Shown piece by piece: positions 51,290-59,336 of a stretch of 64,000 nucleotides of DNA. A program made the translations under genes and the position numbers. Every line of letters starts with the position of its first letter. Position 1 is the first letter of the stretch. A model generated the notes under the pieces. The model had not been told where the DNA came from, did not search any database, and saw only the letters and a list, made by a program, of their open reading frames with translations. Source of the DNA: Candidatus Binatia bacterium (GTDB lineage Bacteria; Desulfobacterota; Binatia; Bin18); the NCBI GenBank assembly GCA_951812575.1, contig OX638322.1:2045925-2109924 (forward strand), read 5' to 3'.

Positions 51290-52276
51290 ATGTCTTTTCC
51301 TATCCACCGACCACGCCGCCTGCGACGCAACGAGAATCTGCGTCGGATGACGAGAGAAACACATCTGCGGGTTGATGACCTGATTATGCCGCTATTCATC
51401 GTGCCCGGTACGAGGGTGGAAAATCCGATTGGGGCTATGCCCGGTATTGCCCAACTCTCGGTTGATCGGGCCGTAGAAGAGTGCAAGCAGATTCGAGACC
51501 TCGGGATTCCCGGCGTGATCTTATTTGGTATCCCGGATGAAAAGGACGCGGTCGGATCTGACGCGTATAGCGACAACGGCATCATCCAACGCGCCTTGCG
51601 CGCGCTCAAAGAAGAAGTGCCCGGACTCACGCTGATCACCGACGTCTGCTTGTGTGAGTACACCGACCACGGACATTGCGGCCTGATCAAAGGCAACGAT
51701 GTCGATAATGACGCCACGCTTGAACTCCTGGTAAAAGAGTCGCTCTCGCATGTCCGAGCCGGGGCAGATATGGTCGCGCCGTCTGACATGATGGACGGCC
51801 GGGTCGGGGCTATTCGTCAGGCGCTCGACCAGCAGGGCTTTCCGCATATTCCGATTATGGCCTATGCGGCGAAATTTGCGTCCGGCTTTTATGGTCCTTT
51901 CCGCGAGGCGGCAGAATCGACGCCGCAGTTTGGGGATCGACGCTCCTATCAGATGGACCCGGCCAATGGAGACGAAGCGATTCGGGAAGTTGCCCTTGAT
52001 ATTGAAGAGGGGGCGGACATTGTAATGGTCAAACCCGCGTTGCCGTACCTCGATATTATCCGCCGGGTCAAGGAGAAATTCGACCACCCGCTCGCCGCCT
52101 ATAACGTGAGTGGGGAATACGCTATGCTCAAAGCCGCAGCCCTGAACGGCTGGCTGGATGAGGAGCGCGTCATGCTCGAAGCCCTGACGAGCATCAAGCG
52201 AGCCGGGGCCGATCTCATCCTGACGTATTTCGCCAAGGACGCGGCGCAAATACTGGAGAAGGGCCGGACCGCGTAA
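51290..52276 (+). CDS. hemB: Delta-aminolevulinic acid dehydratase (porphobilinogen synthase)
   Basis: 328 residues. The zinc ligands are present as [14 protein letters not shown] (three Cys), so this is a zinc-dependent form. The Schiff-base lysines lie in [16 protein letters not shown] and [14 protein letters not shown]. It condenses two 5-aminolevulinates into porphobilinogen. The gene is 15 bp after cobA-hemD and ends the tetrapyrrole operon. hemL (the aminomutase) and hemE are not in this window. Confidence 0.96.
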   Translation: MSFPIHRPRRLRRNENLRRMTRETHLRVDDLIMPLFIVPGTRVENPIGAMPGIAQLSVDRAVEECKQIRDLGIPGVILFGIPDEKDAVGSDAYSDNGIIQRALRALKEEVPGLTLITDVCLCEYTDHGHCGLIKGNDVDNDATLELLVKESLSHVRAGADMVAPSDMMDGRVGAIRQALDQQGFPHIPIMAYAAKFASGFYGPFREAAESTPQFGDRRSYQMDPANGDEAIREVALDIEEGADIVMVKPALPYLDIIRRVKEKFDHPLAAYNVSGEYAMLKAAALNGWLDEERVMLEALTSIKRAGADLILTYFAKDAAQILEKGRTA

Positions 52277-52328
52277 CCTCATAAGAGCGTGCCCGTCTTT
52301 CGTGTGACCTCATCGAGAAGAGTTCGTC

Positions 52329-52502
52329 ATGTCCCAAAAGAAAAAGAAACCGGCTGTCGTGTCTGCGCTCGACGCGCTCCGCCGGGTGCGGAAAGAACTC
52401 CCGCCACCGGTTCGCCAGCAAGAGGATGAAAAAAAATATCATCGTCCGGTTGCCCGGCGGGAGGCTAGAAAAGAGATTGAGCGCTCCAGGCAAGAGGAGT
52501 AG
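52329..52502 (+). CDS. Small lysine/arginine-rich protein
   Basis: 57 residues reading MSQKKKKPAVVSALDALRRV, then a charged helical tail (KYHRPVARREARKEIERSRQEE is partly visible). It is highly basic and without a fold motif, similar to small ribosome- or nucleic-acid-associated proteins. A short leader (CATCGAGAAGAGTTCGTC) provides a modest GAGAAG site. It stands between hemB and the exported-protein gene and could be part of the heme transcript. Existence is supported by start, length and continued codon bias, not by homology. Confidence 0.5.
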   Translation: MSQKKKKPAVVSALDALRRVRKELPPPVRQQEDEKKYHRPVARREARKEIERSRQEE

Positions 52503-52548
52503 AGTGCACGGAACGAAGACGGATATGCGCAAGAGGAGGTAGTCTCTC

Positions 52549-52839
52549 ATGCTGTGGAAGAAACAAGCGATCGTGACGGTGGCAGCCGTTCTGCTCCTGG
52601 CTCCTGTGGCGGTCGCCGGCGACAACTATGATGATTTTGAGGATACCCATCCGCTTCGGATTGTCTCCTACCCGGTCCACGCGGTCGGCTATCTGCTTGA
52701 GCGACTGGTCGCGCGGCCGCTCCATGCGCTCGTATCGCAGCCGAAGCTTGAGCCGATATTCGGTCATGATAAGCACCCGTTTGATTTTGATGAACAGATT
52801 CGGGAAGCGCCGGCCCCGACCGAGTATAACCCTGGCTGA
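52549..52839 (+). CDS. Small exported protein of unknown function
   Basis: 96 residues after GGAGGTAGTCTCTC. A signal peptide (WKKQAIVTVAAVLLLAPVAVAG) predicts export, with cleavage near VAG-DN. The mature part has THPLRIVSYPVHAVGYLLERL and RPLHALVSQPKLEPIFGHDKHPF, a pattern I associate with a conserved small protein of deltaproteobacterial-grade genomes, without a named family. No cysteines or transmembrane anchor are visible in the mature form. The function is unknown. Confidence 0.65.
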   Translation: MLWKKQAIVTVAAVLLLAPVAVAGDNYDDFEDTHPLRIVSYPVHAVGYLLERLVARPLHALVSQPKLEPIFGHDKHPFDFDEQIREAPAPTEYNPG

Positions 52840-52913
52840 TGCCGCCGTCCCGCGTCGGACGGATCGAACGCATCGCACGTCAGACAGCCCAAATCCAGAA
52901 GGAGGGTCCTGGT

Positions 52914-53360
52914 ATGAAACAAAAACTCGCAGGCGAATACGTCCACGTTGATTCAGTCGGCTGGCAACCGTTTCCCGGAGAATTTTCGGCTGGGGGTATT
53001 CGGTGGAAGCTGTTGCACGTCTCTCCGGAGATGGGCGCCTGGACGGCGATTTTTGATTGTCCGAAGGGTTCCTCGTTTGCCCGGCATATTCATGTCGGGC
53101 CGGGTGAATATTTCCTGACCAAAGGCAAAATGGAAGTCCGCGGCGGCACGGGCGACGGTGGAGCGACGGCAGTGGCCGTCGGCTATGGTTACGAGGCCTG
53201 TAATGCCCGGCACGACCAGACCAATTTTGTCGAAGACAGTGAGTTCTATATGACCTTCCTCGGCCCGCTCCAATTTATTGACGAGGATGGCAATACCCTG
53301 GCCGTCGTGGGCTGGGAACAGGCCGACGGATTGTGGGCACAGCAGAGCGGACAAGCGTAG
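52914..53360 (+). CDS. Cupin-type protein
   Basis: 148 residues after GAAGGAGGGTCCTGGT. The jelly-roll pattern shows ARHIHVGPGEYFLTKGKMEVRGG (metal-site His and Glu) and a later FVEDSEFYMTFLGPLQFIDEDGN. It resembles acetylacetone-cleaving or dihydroxyacetophenone-type cupin dioxygenases, but sequence alone cannot assign a substrate. It is independent of the previous gene (74 bp apart) and is convergent with the Gfa-like gene. Confidence 0.75.
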   Translation: MKQKLAGEYVHVDSVGWQPFPGEFSAGGIRWKLLHVSPEMGAWTAIFDCPKGSSFARHIHVGPGEYFLTKGKMEVRGGTGDGGATAVAVGYGYEACNARHDQTNFVEDSEFYMTFLGPLQFIDEDGNTLAVVGWEQADGLWAQQSGQA

Positions 53361-53378
53361 CGGAGTCGCTGTAACGCC

Positions 53379-53831
53379 TCATTCCCACGGAGCACGCCAC
53401 GACCGACGTTTACTGGGGTGGCTGATTACTCCTTCGGGAAAACGCGGTAAATCGTCTATCGTATCAAAATACGAGGCCTTGGATTCGTACCAAATGTGGA
53501 CTGTTGGCCGAACGGCCTCAGAATTGTCAAGAATATAAGGATTAAAAGAGACAAAGTCCTGTCGGTCCGTTGGAGCCACGCTATAACGACCGAACAGGCC
53601 ACAGCCGCAGGTAGAACAGAAATAGCGCGCCCAGTTCTCAGATGAACGGAACATCGACGGCGAGCCCTGAGTAAGACGAAAGGAGCGAGCAGGAGCACTC
53701 GCCCAAACGATGGCCGGTGCTCCGCTGAGTCGGCGACAGATAGAGCAATGACAATACCCCGCATCAAAAATATCTGAGACTTCAAACCGGATATCGCCAC
53801 AGTAACAGCCGCCCTGAAACGCATTGTTCAC
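53379..53831 (-). CDS. GFA-family protein, second copy
   Basis: 150 residues from GTG after CAAAGGAGAGATACT. The GFA Cys motifs GGCYCGDIRF, YCHCSICRR and FCSTCGCGLFG are visible. It likely binds zinc. Compared with 36003-36455 the sequence is diverged, and no glutathione gene adjoins it. The substrate may be unrelated to formaldehyde, as in many family members. The DNA is AT-richer than neighbouring genes. Confidence 0.78.
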   Translation of the reverse strand: MNNAFQGGCYCGDIRFEVSDIFDAGYCHCSICRRLSGAPAIVWASAPARSFRLTQGSPSMFRSSENWARYFCSTCGCGLFGRYSVAPTDRQDFVSFNPYILDNSEAVRPTVHIWYESKASYFDTIDDLPRFPEGVISHPSKRRSWRAPWE

Positions 53832-53922
53832 AGTATCTCTCCTTTGACATCTATTACGAGCCTCAAGCCTTGTGACTTGCTTTTCAGCAGATCGATATGG
53901 ATACGGGTGTCAGCCAAGGGTA

Positions 53923-54951
53923 TCAGTCCCACGTGCCATACTGCAGCGCTCCCGTGCACACGACCTCACCATGGCCCGGAACGATCTCCCCAATAGGATA
54001 GGCATACTCGCCGCAGCCCTGGATATGCGCTACGACCTCGGCGACGTGGGGTTGCTGACACACGACGGCGATCCCTACTCCCAGGTTGAACGTCCGGAGC
54101 ATATGTTCATCAGAGATTGATCCGCGCTGTTTGATCACACCGAATACTGGCTTGACTTGATAGGTAGAGAGATCAATTACGGCGTTACAGTTGGATGGCA
54201 GGATACGATTAAGATTCTCTTGTATTCCTCCTCCAGTGATATGAGCCATGCCGGTAATAAAATCCGTCTGGAAGAGGTTTTTGAGGGATTGGTAGTAACA
54301 GCGGTGCGGTTCCAAGACGAGGTCCAGAAATGGACGATTGTCTATCTGTTGAGTCAGGAGTTCAGGATTTTGGGCTATCAGGTCCCGGATAAGGGTATAG
54401 CCATTGGTATGTGGACCGGATGATTGAACAGCAACAACTATGTTACCAACCGTAATGTGAGAGCCGTCAATAATCTGGTCCCGTTCGACAATACCAACAA
54501 CGTTCGATCCGAGAATATATTTGTCCGCGTCCAGTATTCCCGGTTGTTCCGACGTTTCTCCGCCTGTCAGCACGCAACCCTGCGCTTCGCAGGCAGCAGC
54601 GCAGGCGGCAACAATACGCTTGACCGTAGACCCGTCGATTTTGCCACACACAATCAGGTCTTGAACGGCGAGCGGCTTCGCGCCCATGACAATGCAGTCG
54701 TTGATAAGATGATTAATCATGTCATGGCAGACCGACTCCACGCGATCATGCGCGAATGCCAAGACTTGTTTGCTACCGGGCTCTTCTGTTTTCAGCACAA
54801 GGACCGGATTGGTGTAGGTGCTGAGGTCCAGTAAAAACAAAGAGGAAAAAGCGCCAACTGTATTGAGCAGACGTGCATCTTTACCATCAATGAGCTCAGA
54901 GAACCCCGCTTTTGTTTGGTTCGCCAAGTCAACGTTGACACGGTATTTCAC
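53923..54951 (-). CDS. PurM-like AIR synthase-related protein
   Basis: 342 residues with the PurM fold landmarks: VNVDLANQTKAGFSELIDG, the ATP/phosphate-binding LTGGETSEQPGILDADKY and the C-terminal GMAHITGGGIQENLNRILP. A canonical PurM makes aminoimidazole ribotide in purine synthesis. Here the gene is isolated from other pur genes and has GETSEQPGI in place of the more common GETAEMPG, so it may be a paralogue. The gene is AT-richer than the window, like its neighbours 53379-55521, suggesting transfer of a block. Confidence 0.75.
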   Translation of the reverse strand: MKYRVNVDLANQTKAGFSELIDGKDARLLNTVGAFSSLFLLDLSTYTNPVLVLKTEEPGSKQVLAFAHDRVESVCHDMINHLINDCIVMGAKPLAVQDLIVCGKIDGSTVKRIVAACAAACEAQGCVLTGGETSEQPGILDADKYILGSNVVGIVERDQIIDGSHITVGNIVVAVQSSGPHTNGYTLIRDLIAQNPELLTQQIDNRPFLDLVLEPHRCYYQSLKNLFQTDFITGMAHITGGGIQENLNRILPSNCNAVIDLSTYQVKPVFGVIKQRGSISDEHMLRTFNLGVGIAVVCQQPHVAEVVAHIQGCGEYAYPIGEIVPGHGEVVCTGALQYGTWD

Positions 54952-55032
54952 ATTTCATCCTGTGTAAGAAGTCATTCTTTCCCTGGGCAACTCCTCATGT
55001 ATCATAAGTGCGTTATGATGGAGCCAGACAAG

Positions 55033-55521
55033 TTAATTCCTGGTAGATCGTAGTGGTGAGAAGCTAAGCGGCCCATTTCTTTGAAAGACTCCACGTGCAT
55101 GTCCACAGAACCGCTCGACGGCGGCCCGATTGGGAGTCTCACCAGCCTGAAGCATTGCTGCCTGGAGATACGGCCCTGGCTTGTCGGAAATATTCTTCAG
55201 GTTCTCCCAACTCGGCTGTACAACGAAATGCAAATGTTGCGGCTGCCACTCAGCATGAGACCACAAGCAAACGTATACTTGGCTTGGTTGGAGAAGTTCA
55301 GAAACGACCTGCGACACCTCGTGGAGTAGCGGCCCCATCTCTGCTGTCTCTTGGCTGGTGAGTTCCCATAAATGCAGGCAGTGTCGCAAGGGTTTGACGA
55401 TAAGCGTCCCAACGCCGAAGGGTCCAGTACAGTGTTCGACAACCCAGTGCCGCGTGCGATGAATGCGTCCGCCTGGAAGGTCTTTTTGGCCCTGAGTCAG
55501 TTGACAGGCGTAGCAACCCAT
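55033..55521 (-). CDS. HIT-family protein
   Basis: 162 residues after AAAGGGAGCTTTGT. The His-triad motif is HLHFVVQP within WQPQHLHFVVQPS, and the N-terminal HWVVEHCTGPFGVGTLIVKPLRHCLHLWELTSQ (shown partly as GVGTLIVKPLRHCLHLW) is typical. HIT proteins are nucleotide hydrolases or transferases acting on AMP-lysine, dinucleoside polyphosphates or GalT substrates. The substrate is unknown. It is not coupled to PurM but shares its AT-rich composition. Confidence 0.8.
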   Translation of the reverse strand: MGCYACQLTQGQKDLPGGRIHRTRHWVVEHCTGPFGVGTLIVKPLRHCLHLWELTSQETAEMGPLLHEVSQVVSELLQPSQVYVCLWSHAEWQPQHLHFVVQPSWENLKNISDKPGPYLQAAMLQAGETPNRAAVERFCGHARGVFQRNGPLSFSPLRSTRN

Positions 55522-55613
55522 ACAAAGCTCCCTTTTGCACCGAGTGTATCTGTAGTTGATCCTATGGCTAATTGACCCTATCTGAATCTAACTGAGGATA
55601 AACAGGGGACTGT

Positions 55614-56459
55614 ATGAATCGCGCCGAACGCCGACGGCAAGCCAAGGCCACAAAGAAGAAACCGACTGGAGATGAGAAACCATCCACTCCACGGTTGGAT
55701 ATTGCCCAGATTAAGAGCCAACTCCAGCAGGCGACTTCGCCTCAGGAGGTGCAACAGTTTATCGGACAGCTCCGTGAACACGGGCTGCCCCAGGCCGGAG
55801 GCGAAGAGTTGATTGCCTACGCTGCGCAGTACCATGAGGCGCTTGCTGCTCTGGACAGTGATGACGAGGTAGCGTCCGTAGCACTCCTGGTGAACTCTGC
55901 GCACGCCTGGGCGGACGACCGAATCGACCAATCGCCTGATCGTGAGCGGCGTGCGTGTCGAGCAGGCTGCGCCTTTTGTTGTTATTTGCCGGTGGTGTTG
56001 GCCAGCGCCGCCGAGGTAGTCTATCTGGCAGACTGGCTCAGGGCCGACTGTACGCCTGAAGAGTTGGCAGCCGTGCGGAGCAGGCTGGAAGCTCGGTGCG
56101 AGCAGAGCACGAGCAGTTCACCAGACCAGAAGCGACTCCCCTGTGCCCTGCTCCAGAACGATACATGTATGGCCTATGACGCCCGCCCGTTCAAATGTCG
56201 TGGCTGGAACTCTATGCGCCTTGAGGCGTGCGAACGGGCCTATGGGCAAAGCCAGGCCACAACGAAAGTGCCGGTTGATACCTTCGCCTTTGTCATGGGG
56301 AATGCGGTGCTGAACGGCCTGAGTGACGCCACGCAGCACGCTGAGCTTGATGGCGGAGCGTATGAACTCAACGCGGCCTTACTCCGCGCCCTCGACCTGC
56401 CGGACGCAACCCTCCGTTGGCGAAACGGTGAACGGCTTTTTGATCCAAGTCGTCGCTAA
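55614..56459 (+). CDS. YkgJ-family cysteine cluster protein
   Basis: 281 residues starting MNRAERRRQAKATKKK. The CxxxCxxCC cluster is RRACRAGCAFCCYLPV, with further Cys in CALLQNDTCMAYDARPFKCRGWNS. Such proteins probably bind a metal ion or Fe-S cluster; the function of the family is unknown. The first 20 residues are highly basic and there is no signal peptide. A Phd-type gene follows 97 bp later. It is in AT/GC balance with the rest of the window. Confidence 0.82.
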   Translation: MNRAERRRQAKATKKKPTGDEKPSTPRLDIAQIKSQLQQATSPQEVQQFIGQLREHGLPQAGGEELIAYAAQYHEALAALDSDDEVASVALLVNSAHAWADDRIDQSPDRERRACRAGCAFCCYLPVVLASAAEVVYLADWLRADCTPEELAAVRSRLEARCEQSTSSSPDQKRLPCALLQNDTCMAYDARPFKCRGWNSMRLEACERAYGQSQATTKVPVDTFAFVMGNAVLNGLSDATQHAELDGGAYELNAALLRALDLPDATLRWRNGERLFDPSRR

Positions 56460-56556
56460 AAAAGCTAGATCAAAGCAGGCCTCTTCTGTATGCTGGTCGT
56501 ATGTTTGTCTGACCAGGGCATTATGACCGGGTCGGGTAATGAGCGAGGAGAAAGCC

Positions 56557-56790
56557 ATGAGGGAAACGGTATCGAAATCTCAATTTAAGCCTCACGCGCT
56601 CGAATATCTTCGACAAGTTGAGAAAACGAGAACCCCCCTGATTATCACAGACCGAGGCCGTCCCGTTCTCAAACTTGTTCCCTATACAGAGGACCCTGAT
56701 GAGGTATTAAAAGAGCTGCGAGGTTCAGTCTTGAAATACGAAGAGCCAACCGGGCCTGTTGGATTGGAAGACTGGGAAACACTCTCGTGA
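56557..56790 (+). CDS. Orphan Phd/YefM antitoxin
   Basis: 77 residues from the ATG after GAGGAGAAAGCC (an ATG 18 bases earlier is possible). The fold is that of Phd/YefM: TVSKSQFKPHALEYLRQVEKTRTPLIITDRGRPVLKLVPY. The C-terminal KYEEPTGPVGLEDWETL is the acidic toxin-binding tail. No partner toxin follows: at its stop a GTG ATT CTG triplet series starts, as in VIL-beginning PIN toxins, but the frame then leaves the family immediately. The antitoxin is therefore solitary in this window. Confidence 0.82.
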   Translation: MRETVSKSQFKPHALEYLRQVEKTRTPLIITDRGRPVLKLVPYTEDPDEVLKELRGSVLKYEEPTGPVGLEDWETLS

Positions 56791-56845
56791 TTCTGCCATG
56801 TAAGGACTGTATGGTGAACTGTGTGAAAACCTGCCGTGCCGGGTT

Positions 56846-58576
56846 CTACTCCCGCACCGCGAACACCCACAGCACCCCGCCCTGCGGGACGTGCGTCTTG
56901 GTGCCGTAGAAGGTATTCAGCATCTCCTGTTTCCGCTCTGCATCCACGCCCCAGCCCGACAGCACGGCAACATACTGCACCCCATCGACCTGGTACGTTG
57001 TGGGAACGCCGGTCACCCCGGAATTTGTACGTTGCTGCCATAAGACCTGGCCGGTCTTGGCGTCAAAGGCGCGGAAGTAGCGGTCATTGGTCCCACCCAT
57101 AAAAACAAGACCACCGCCAGTGGTGAGCACCGGCCCCCAATTGTGACTCTTAAAGGTGGAGGTCCAGACTTTTTTGCCCGCATTCAAATCCCAAGCCTGG
57201 AGTTCGCCAATATGGTCTTTGGCGTCCGGATGGGGTAGCAGTTCAAAATCGTCGGGGAACGCGACCCCCATATAGAGCTGACCGGGCCGATAGGTTTCTT
57301 TTCGGCCAGTCAGTGCACCGCACAGGTTCTCGTTGGCCGGGACATAGAGCAGGCCGGTCTTGGGATTATACGCCGCCGGCGGCCAGTCCTTACCGCCCCA
57401 CGAGGACGGGCAGTACTCGGCGCGTCGTCCGATACCGGGGATCTTCGTGGTATCGTATTCAGGTCGGCCCGTTTCAGGGTCAATGCTTTTGAAGACATTC
57501 TGGCGGACAAAGGGCTGGGCTTCCACGAAATTGATGGCGTCTGCGCTCCGTTCCAGCGTCCATAGATAGCCGTTGCGCGCAGGGTGCACCAAGCCCTTAA
57601 AGGTCCGGTCGCCCTTTTTGACATCGATCAACAGCGGTGCGGACACCTCATCCCAATCCCATGAGCCGTTCCAGTGGTATTGATGGTGCGCCTTCAGCTC
57701 ACCGCTGTCCGCGTCCAGGGCGATGACCGAAGTCGAGTACAGATTATTCCCCGGCCGGGCCTCACCCATAAATGGGCCGGCATTCCCGGTTCCCCAGAAG
57801 GTGAGATTGAGGTCCGGATCATAGCTGCCGGTCACCCAAATCGACACCCCGCCGGTCTTCCAGCTCTCGCCCGCCCAACTCCCGTGGCCGGGCTCTCCCG
57901 GTCCGGGAATGGTATGGGTTTTCCAGATGGATTTGCCGGTCTCGGCATCCAGGGCCTGGATAAAACCACGGATACCAAACTCTCCGCCCGACATGCCGAC
58001 AATGATTTTGCCATTCACCGCCAAGGGAGCCAGGGTCATATAATAACCGGACAAATAGTCTTCGAGTTCTTCCTCCCAGACCACTGCGCCCGTTTTTGCG
58101 TCCAGGGCGACCACACAGGTATCGACCGTCCCGAAATAGACCTTGTCACCGTACAGGGCGACGCCACGATTGGTCGGATGTAACTGGAACAGGTCTTCGG
58201 GCAATTCACGCTCATAGCGCCACAACAGGTCGCCCGTCTTGGCATTAAAGGCAAAGACCTGATTTTCGGGGGAGGTGACGAACATGACGCCGTTGTTCAC
58301 GATCGGTGGGGCTTGGTGGCCTTCTGTCACGCCGGTCGAAAAGGTCCAGACCGGAACGAGCTTGCCCACATTGGCCGGAGTAATCTGATCCAGGGGACTA
58401 TAGCCCCAGCTATCATACGTCCCGCGATACATGAGCCAGTTTTCAGGCTCGGGCTGCAACAGTCGTTGTGCGGTCACGGGCGCATATGCCTGTTGGTCTG
58501 CATTTACCGGAGCAGGCGTAAACTCGAAGAGACTGACGAGGAAACTCGTGAGGAGGCTGAACGTGATGTATCGCAT
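56846..58576 (-). CDS. PQQ-dependent alcohol dehydrogenase (quinoprotein, methanol/ethanol family)
   Basis: 576 residues. An N-terminal signal peptide (FSLLTSFLVSLFEFTPAPVNA) exports it to the periplasm. The eight-bladed propeller with W-motifs is visible (for example GDLLWRYERELPED, KVYFGTVDTCVVALDAKTG, DLNAGKKVWT). The catalytic Asp lies in SWDWDEVSAPLLIDV, and a second Asp two positions on is the lanthanide marker of XoxF/PedH types. The vicinal Cys-Cys of classical methanol dehydrogenase is absent at NRGVALYGDKV. It oxidises primary alcohols or aldehydes, passing electrons onward. The Rieske gene lies 11 bp upstream in the same operon. Confidence 0.88.
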   Translation of the reverse strand: MRYITFSLLTSFLVSLFEFTPAPVNADQQAYAPVTAQRLLQPEPENWLMYRGTYDSWGYSPLDQITPANVGKLVPVWTFSTGVTEGHQAPPIVNNGVMFVTSPENQVFAFNAKTGDLLWRYERELPEDLFQLHPTNRGVALYGDKVYFGTVDTCVVALDAKTGAVVWEEELEDYLSGYYMTLAPLAVNGKIIVGMSGGEFGIRGFIQALDAETGKSIWKTHTIPGPGEPGHGSWAGESWKTGGVSIWVTGSYDPDLNLTFWGTGNAGPFMGEARPGNNLYSTSVIALDADSGELKAHHQYHWNGSWDWDEVSAPLLIDVKKGDRTFKGLVHPARNGYLWTLERSADAINFVEAQPFVRQNVFKSIDPETGRPEYDTTKIPGIGRRAEYCPSSWGGKDWPPAAYNPKTGLLYVPANENLCGALTGRKETYRPGQLYMGVAFPDDFELLPHPDAKDHIGELQAWDLNAGKKVWTSTFKSHNWGPVLTTGGGLVFMGGTNDRYFRAFDAKTGQVLWQQRTNSGVTGVPTTYQVDGVQYVAVLSGWGVDAERKQEMLNTFYGTKTHVPQGGVLWVFAVRE

Positions 58577-58587
58577 CTGACGTATCC

Positions 58588-59217
58588 TTATTTCTTTTTC
58601 TTAAAACCGACTTTGCCGATAAACGGTCCTTTGACCGTTAGGAGCCCGTCTCTCACTTCTAGTGGAAGGGACGCCAATGGCTTCGGTGCCGGACCGCCGA
58701 CCACGCGGCCATGGTTTTTCGGGTCAAAGAACGAGGCATGACACGGGCAGACAAGCTGCTGCGTCGGTCCGATCCATTCGGACACATCACAACCCGTGTG
58801 GGTACACACGGCTGAGTAACACACGAGCCCGTCCAGTGCGCGCTCGCGCGTCTTTTTACTCAATTCTTCCGGGTTCAACCGGATCAAGAGCACCTGATTG
58901 AGCCGAAACCGGTTGCGCACCGTGTCGGTCGCCGGGTCCTTGGGATAGGCGAACTCCGGGCGCCCGCCGAATGAGATGTCTTGTGGGGTGATGGGCTGCC
59001 CGGCCCGCTCACCAAAGGCGAACACCAGTCGATCTCCGGGTGTCAGCCGCGAACGGCGTGGGTCTTTTTTTCTCGTAGGGTGCGCCCCTCGGTCAAAAAT
59101 CGGCAGGCCCAGACCCAGTCCAAACAGGCCGGTCAGCAGGGCTCGACGAGTGAGACCTCGGAAGGCCGTTTTGTGCACGGCCCGGTGTAACGAAGGCAGA
59201 CAATTGACGCGCACCAT
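58588..59217 (-). CDS. Tat-exported Rieske iron-sulfur protein
   Basis: 209 residues from the ATG after GAGGAACAGTG. The twin-arginine signal LTRRALLTGLFGLGLGLP directs folded export. The [2Fe-2S] ligands are CTHTGCDVSEW and CPCHASFFDPKNHG, the classical CxH...CxxH Rieske pair (first pair CTH, second CPCH). The size and disulfide-type cysteines resemble the Rieske subunits of cytochrome bc1-type complexes. It precedes the PQQ dehydrogenase with an 11-bp gap, so it could be the electron acceptor of that enzyme instead of a bc1 subunit. Confidence 0.88.
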   Translation of the reverse strand: MVRVNCLPSLHRAVHKTAFRGLTRRALLTGLFGLGLGLPIFDRGAHPTRKKDPRRSRLTPGDRLVFAFGERAGQPITPQDISFGGRPEFAYPKDPATDTVRNRFRLNQVLLIRLNPEELSKKTRERALDGLVCYSAVCTHTGCDVSEWIGPTQQLVCPCHASFFDPKNHGRVVGGPAPKPLASLPLEVRDGLLTVKGPFIGKVGFKKKK

Positions 59218-59304
59218 CACTGTTCCTCGCCGCAACCTTCTACTGGCGCGGAACGGAGCAGTCAACGGGATGGAGGGACAGAGAGGTAGGGGGCTATTCG
59301 ATGT

Positions 59305-59331
59305 GCTGTCCCCTCCAAAGGAGGGGACAGC
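59305..59331. terminator. Perfect 12-bp stem hairpin beyond the LLM gene
   Basis: GCTGTCCCCTCC and GGAGGGGACAGC pair exactly around an AAA loop, six bases past the stop of the LLM gene (minus strand). No U-tract follows on that strand, so it may be an intergenic palindrome acting as a stabiliser or partial terminator. The CCCCTCC core is shared with the window-wide repeat family. Confidence 0.6.
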
Positions 59332-59336
59332 AGTGC

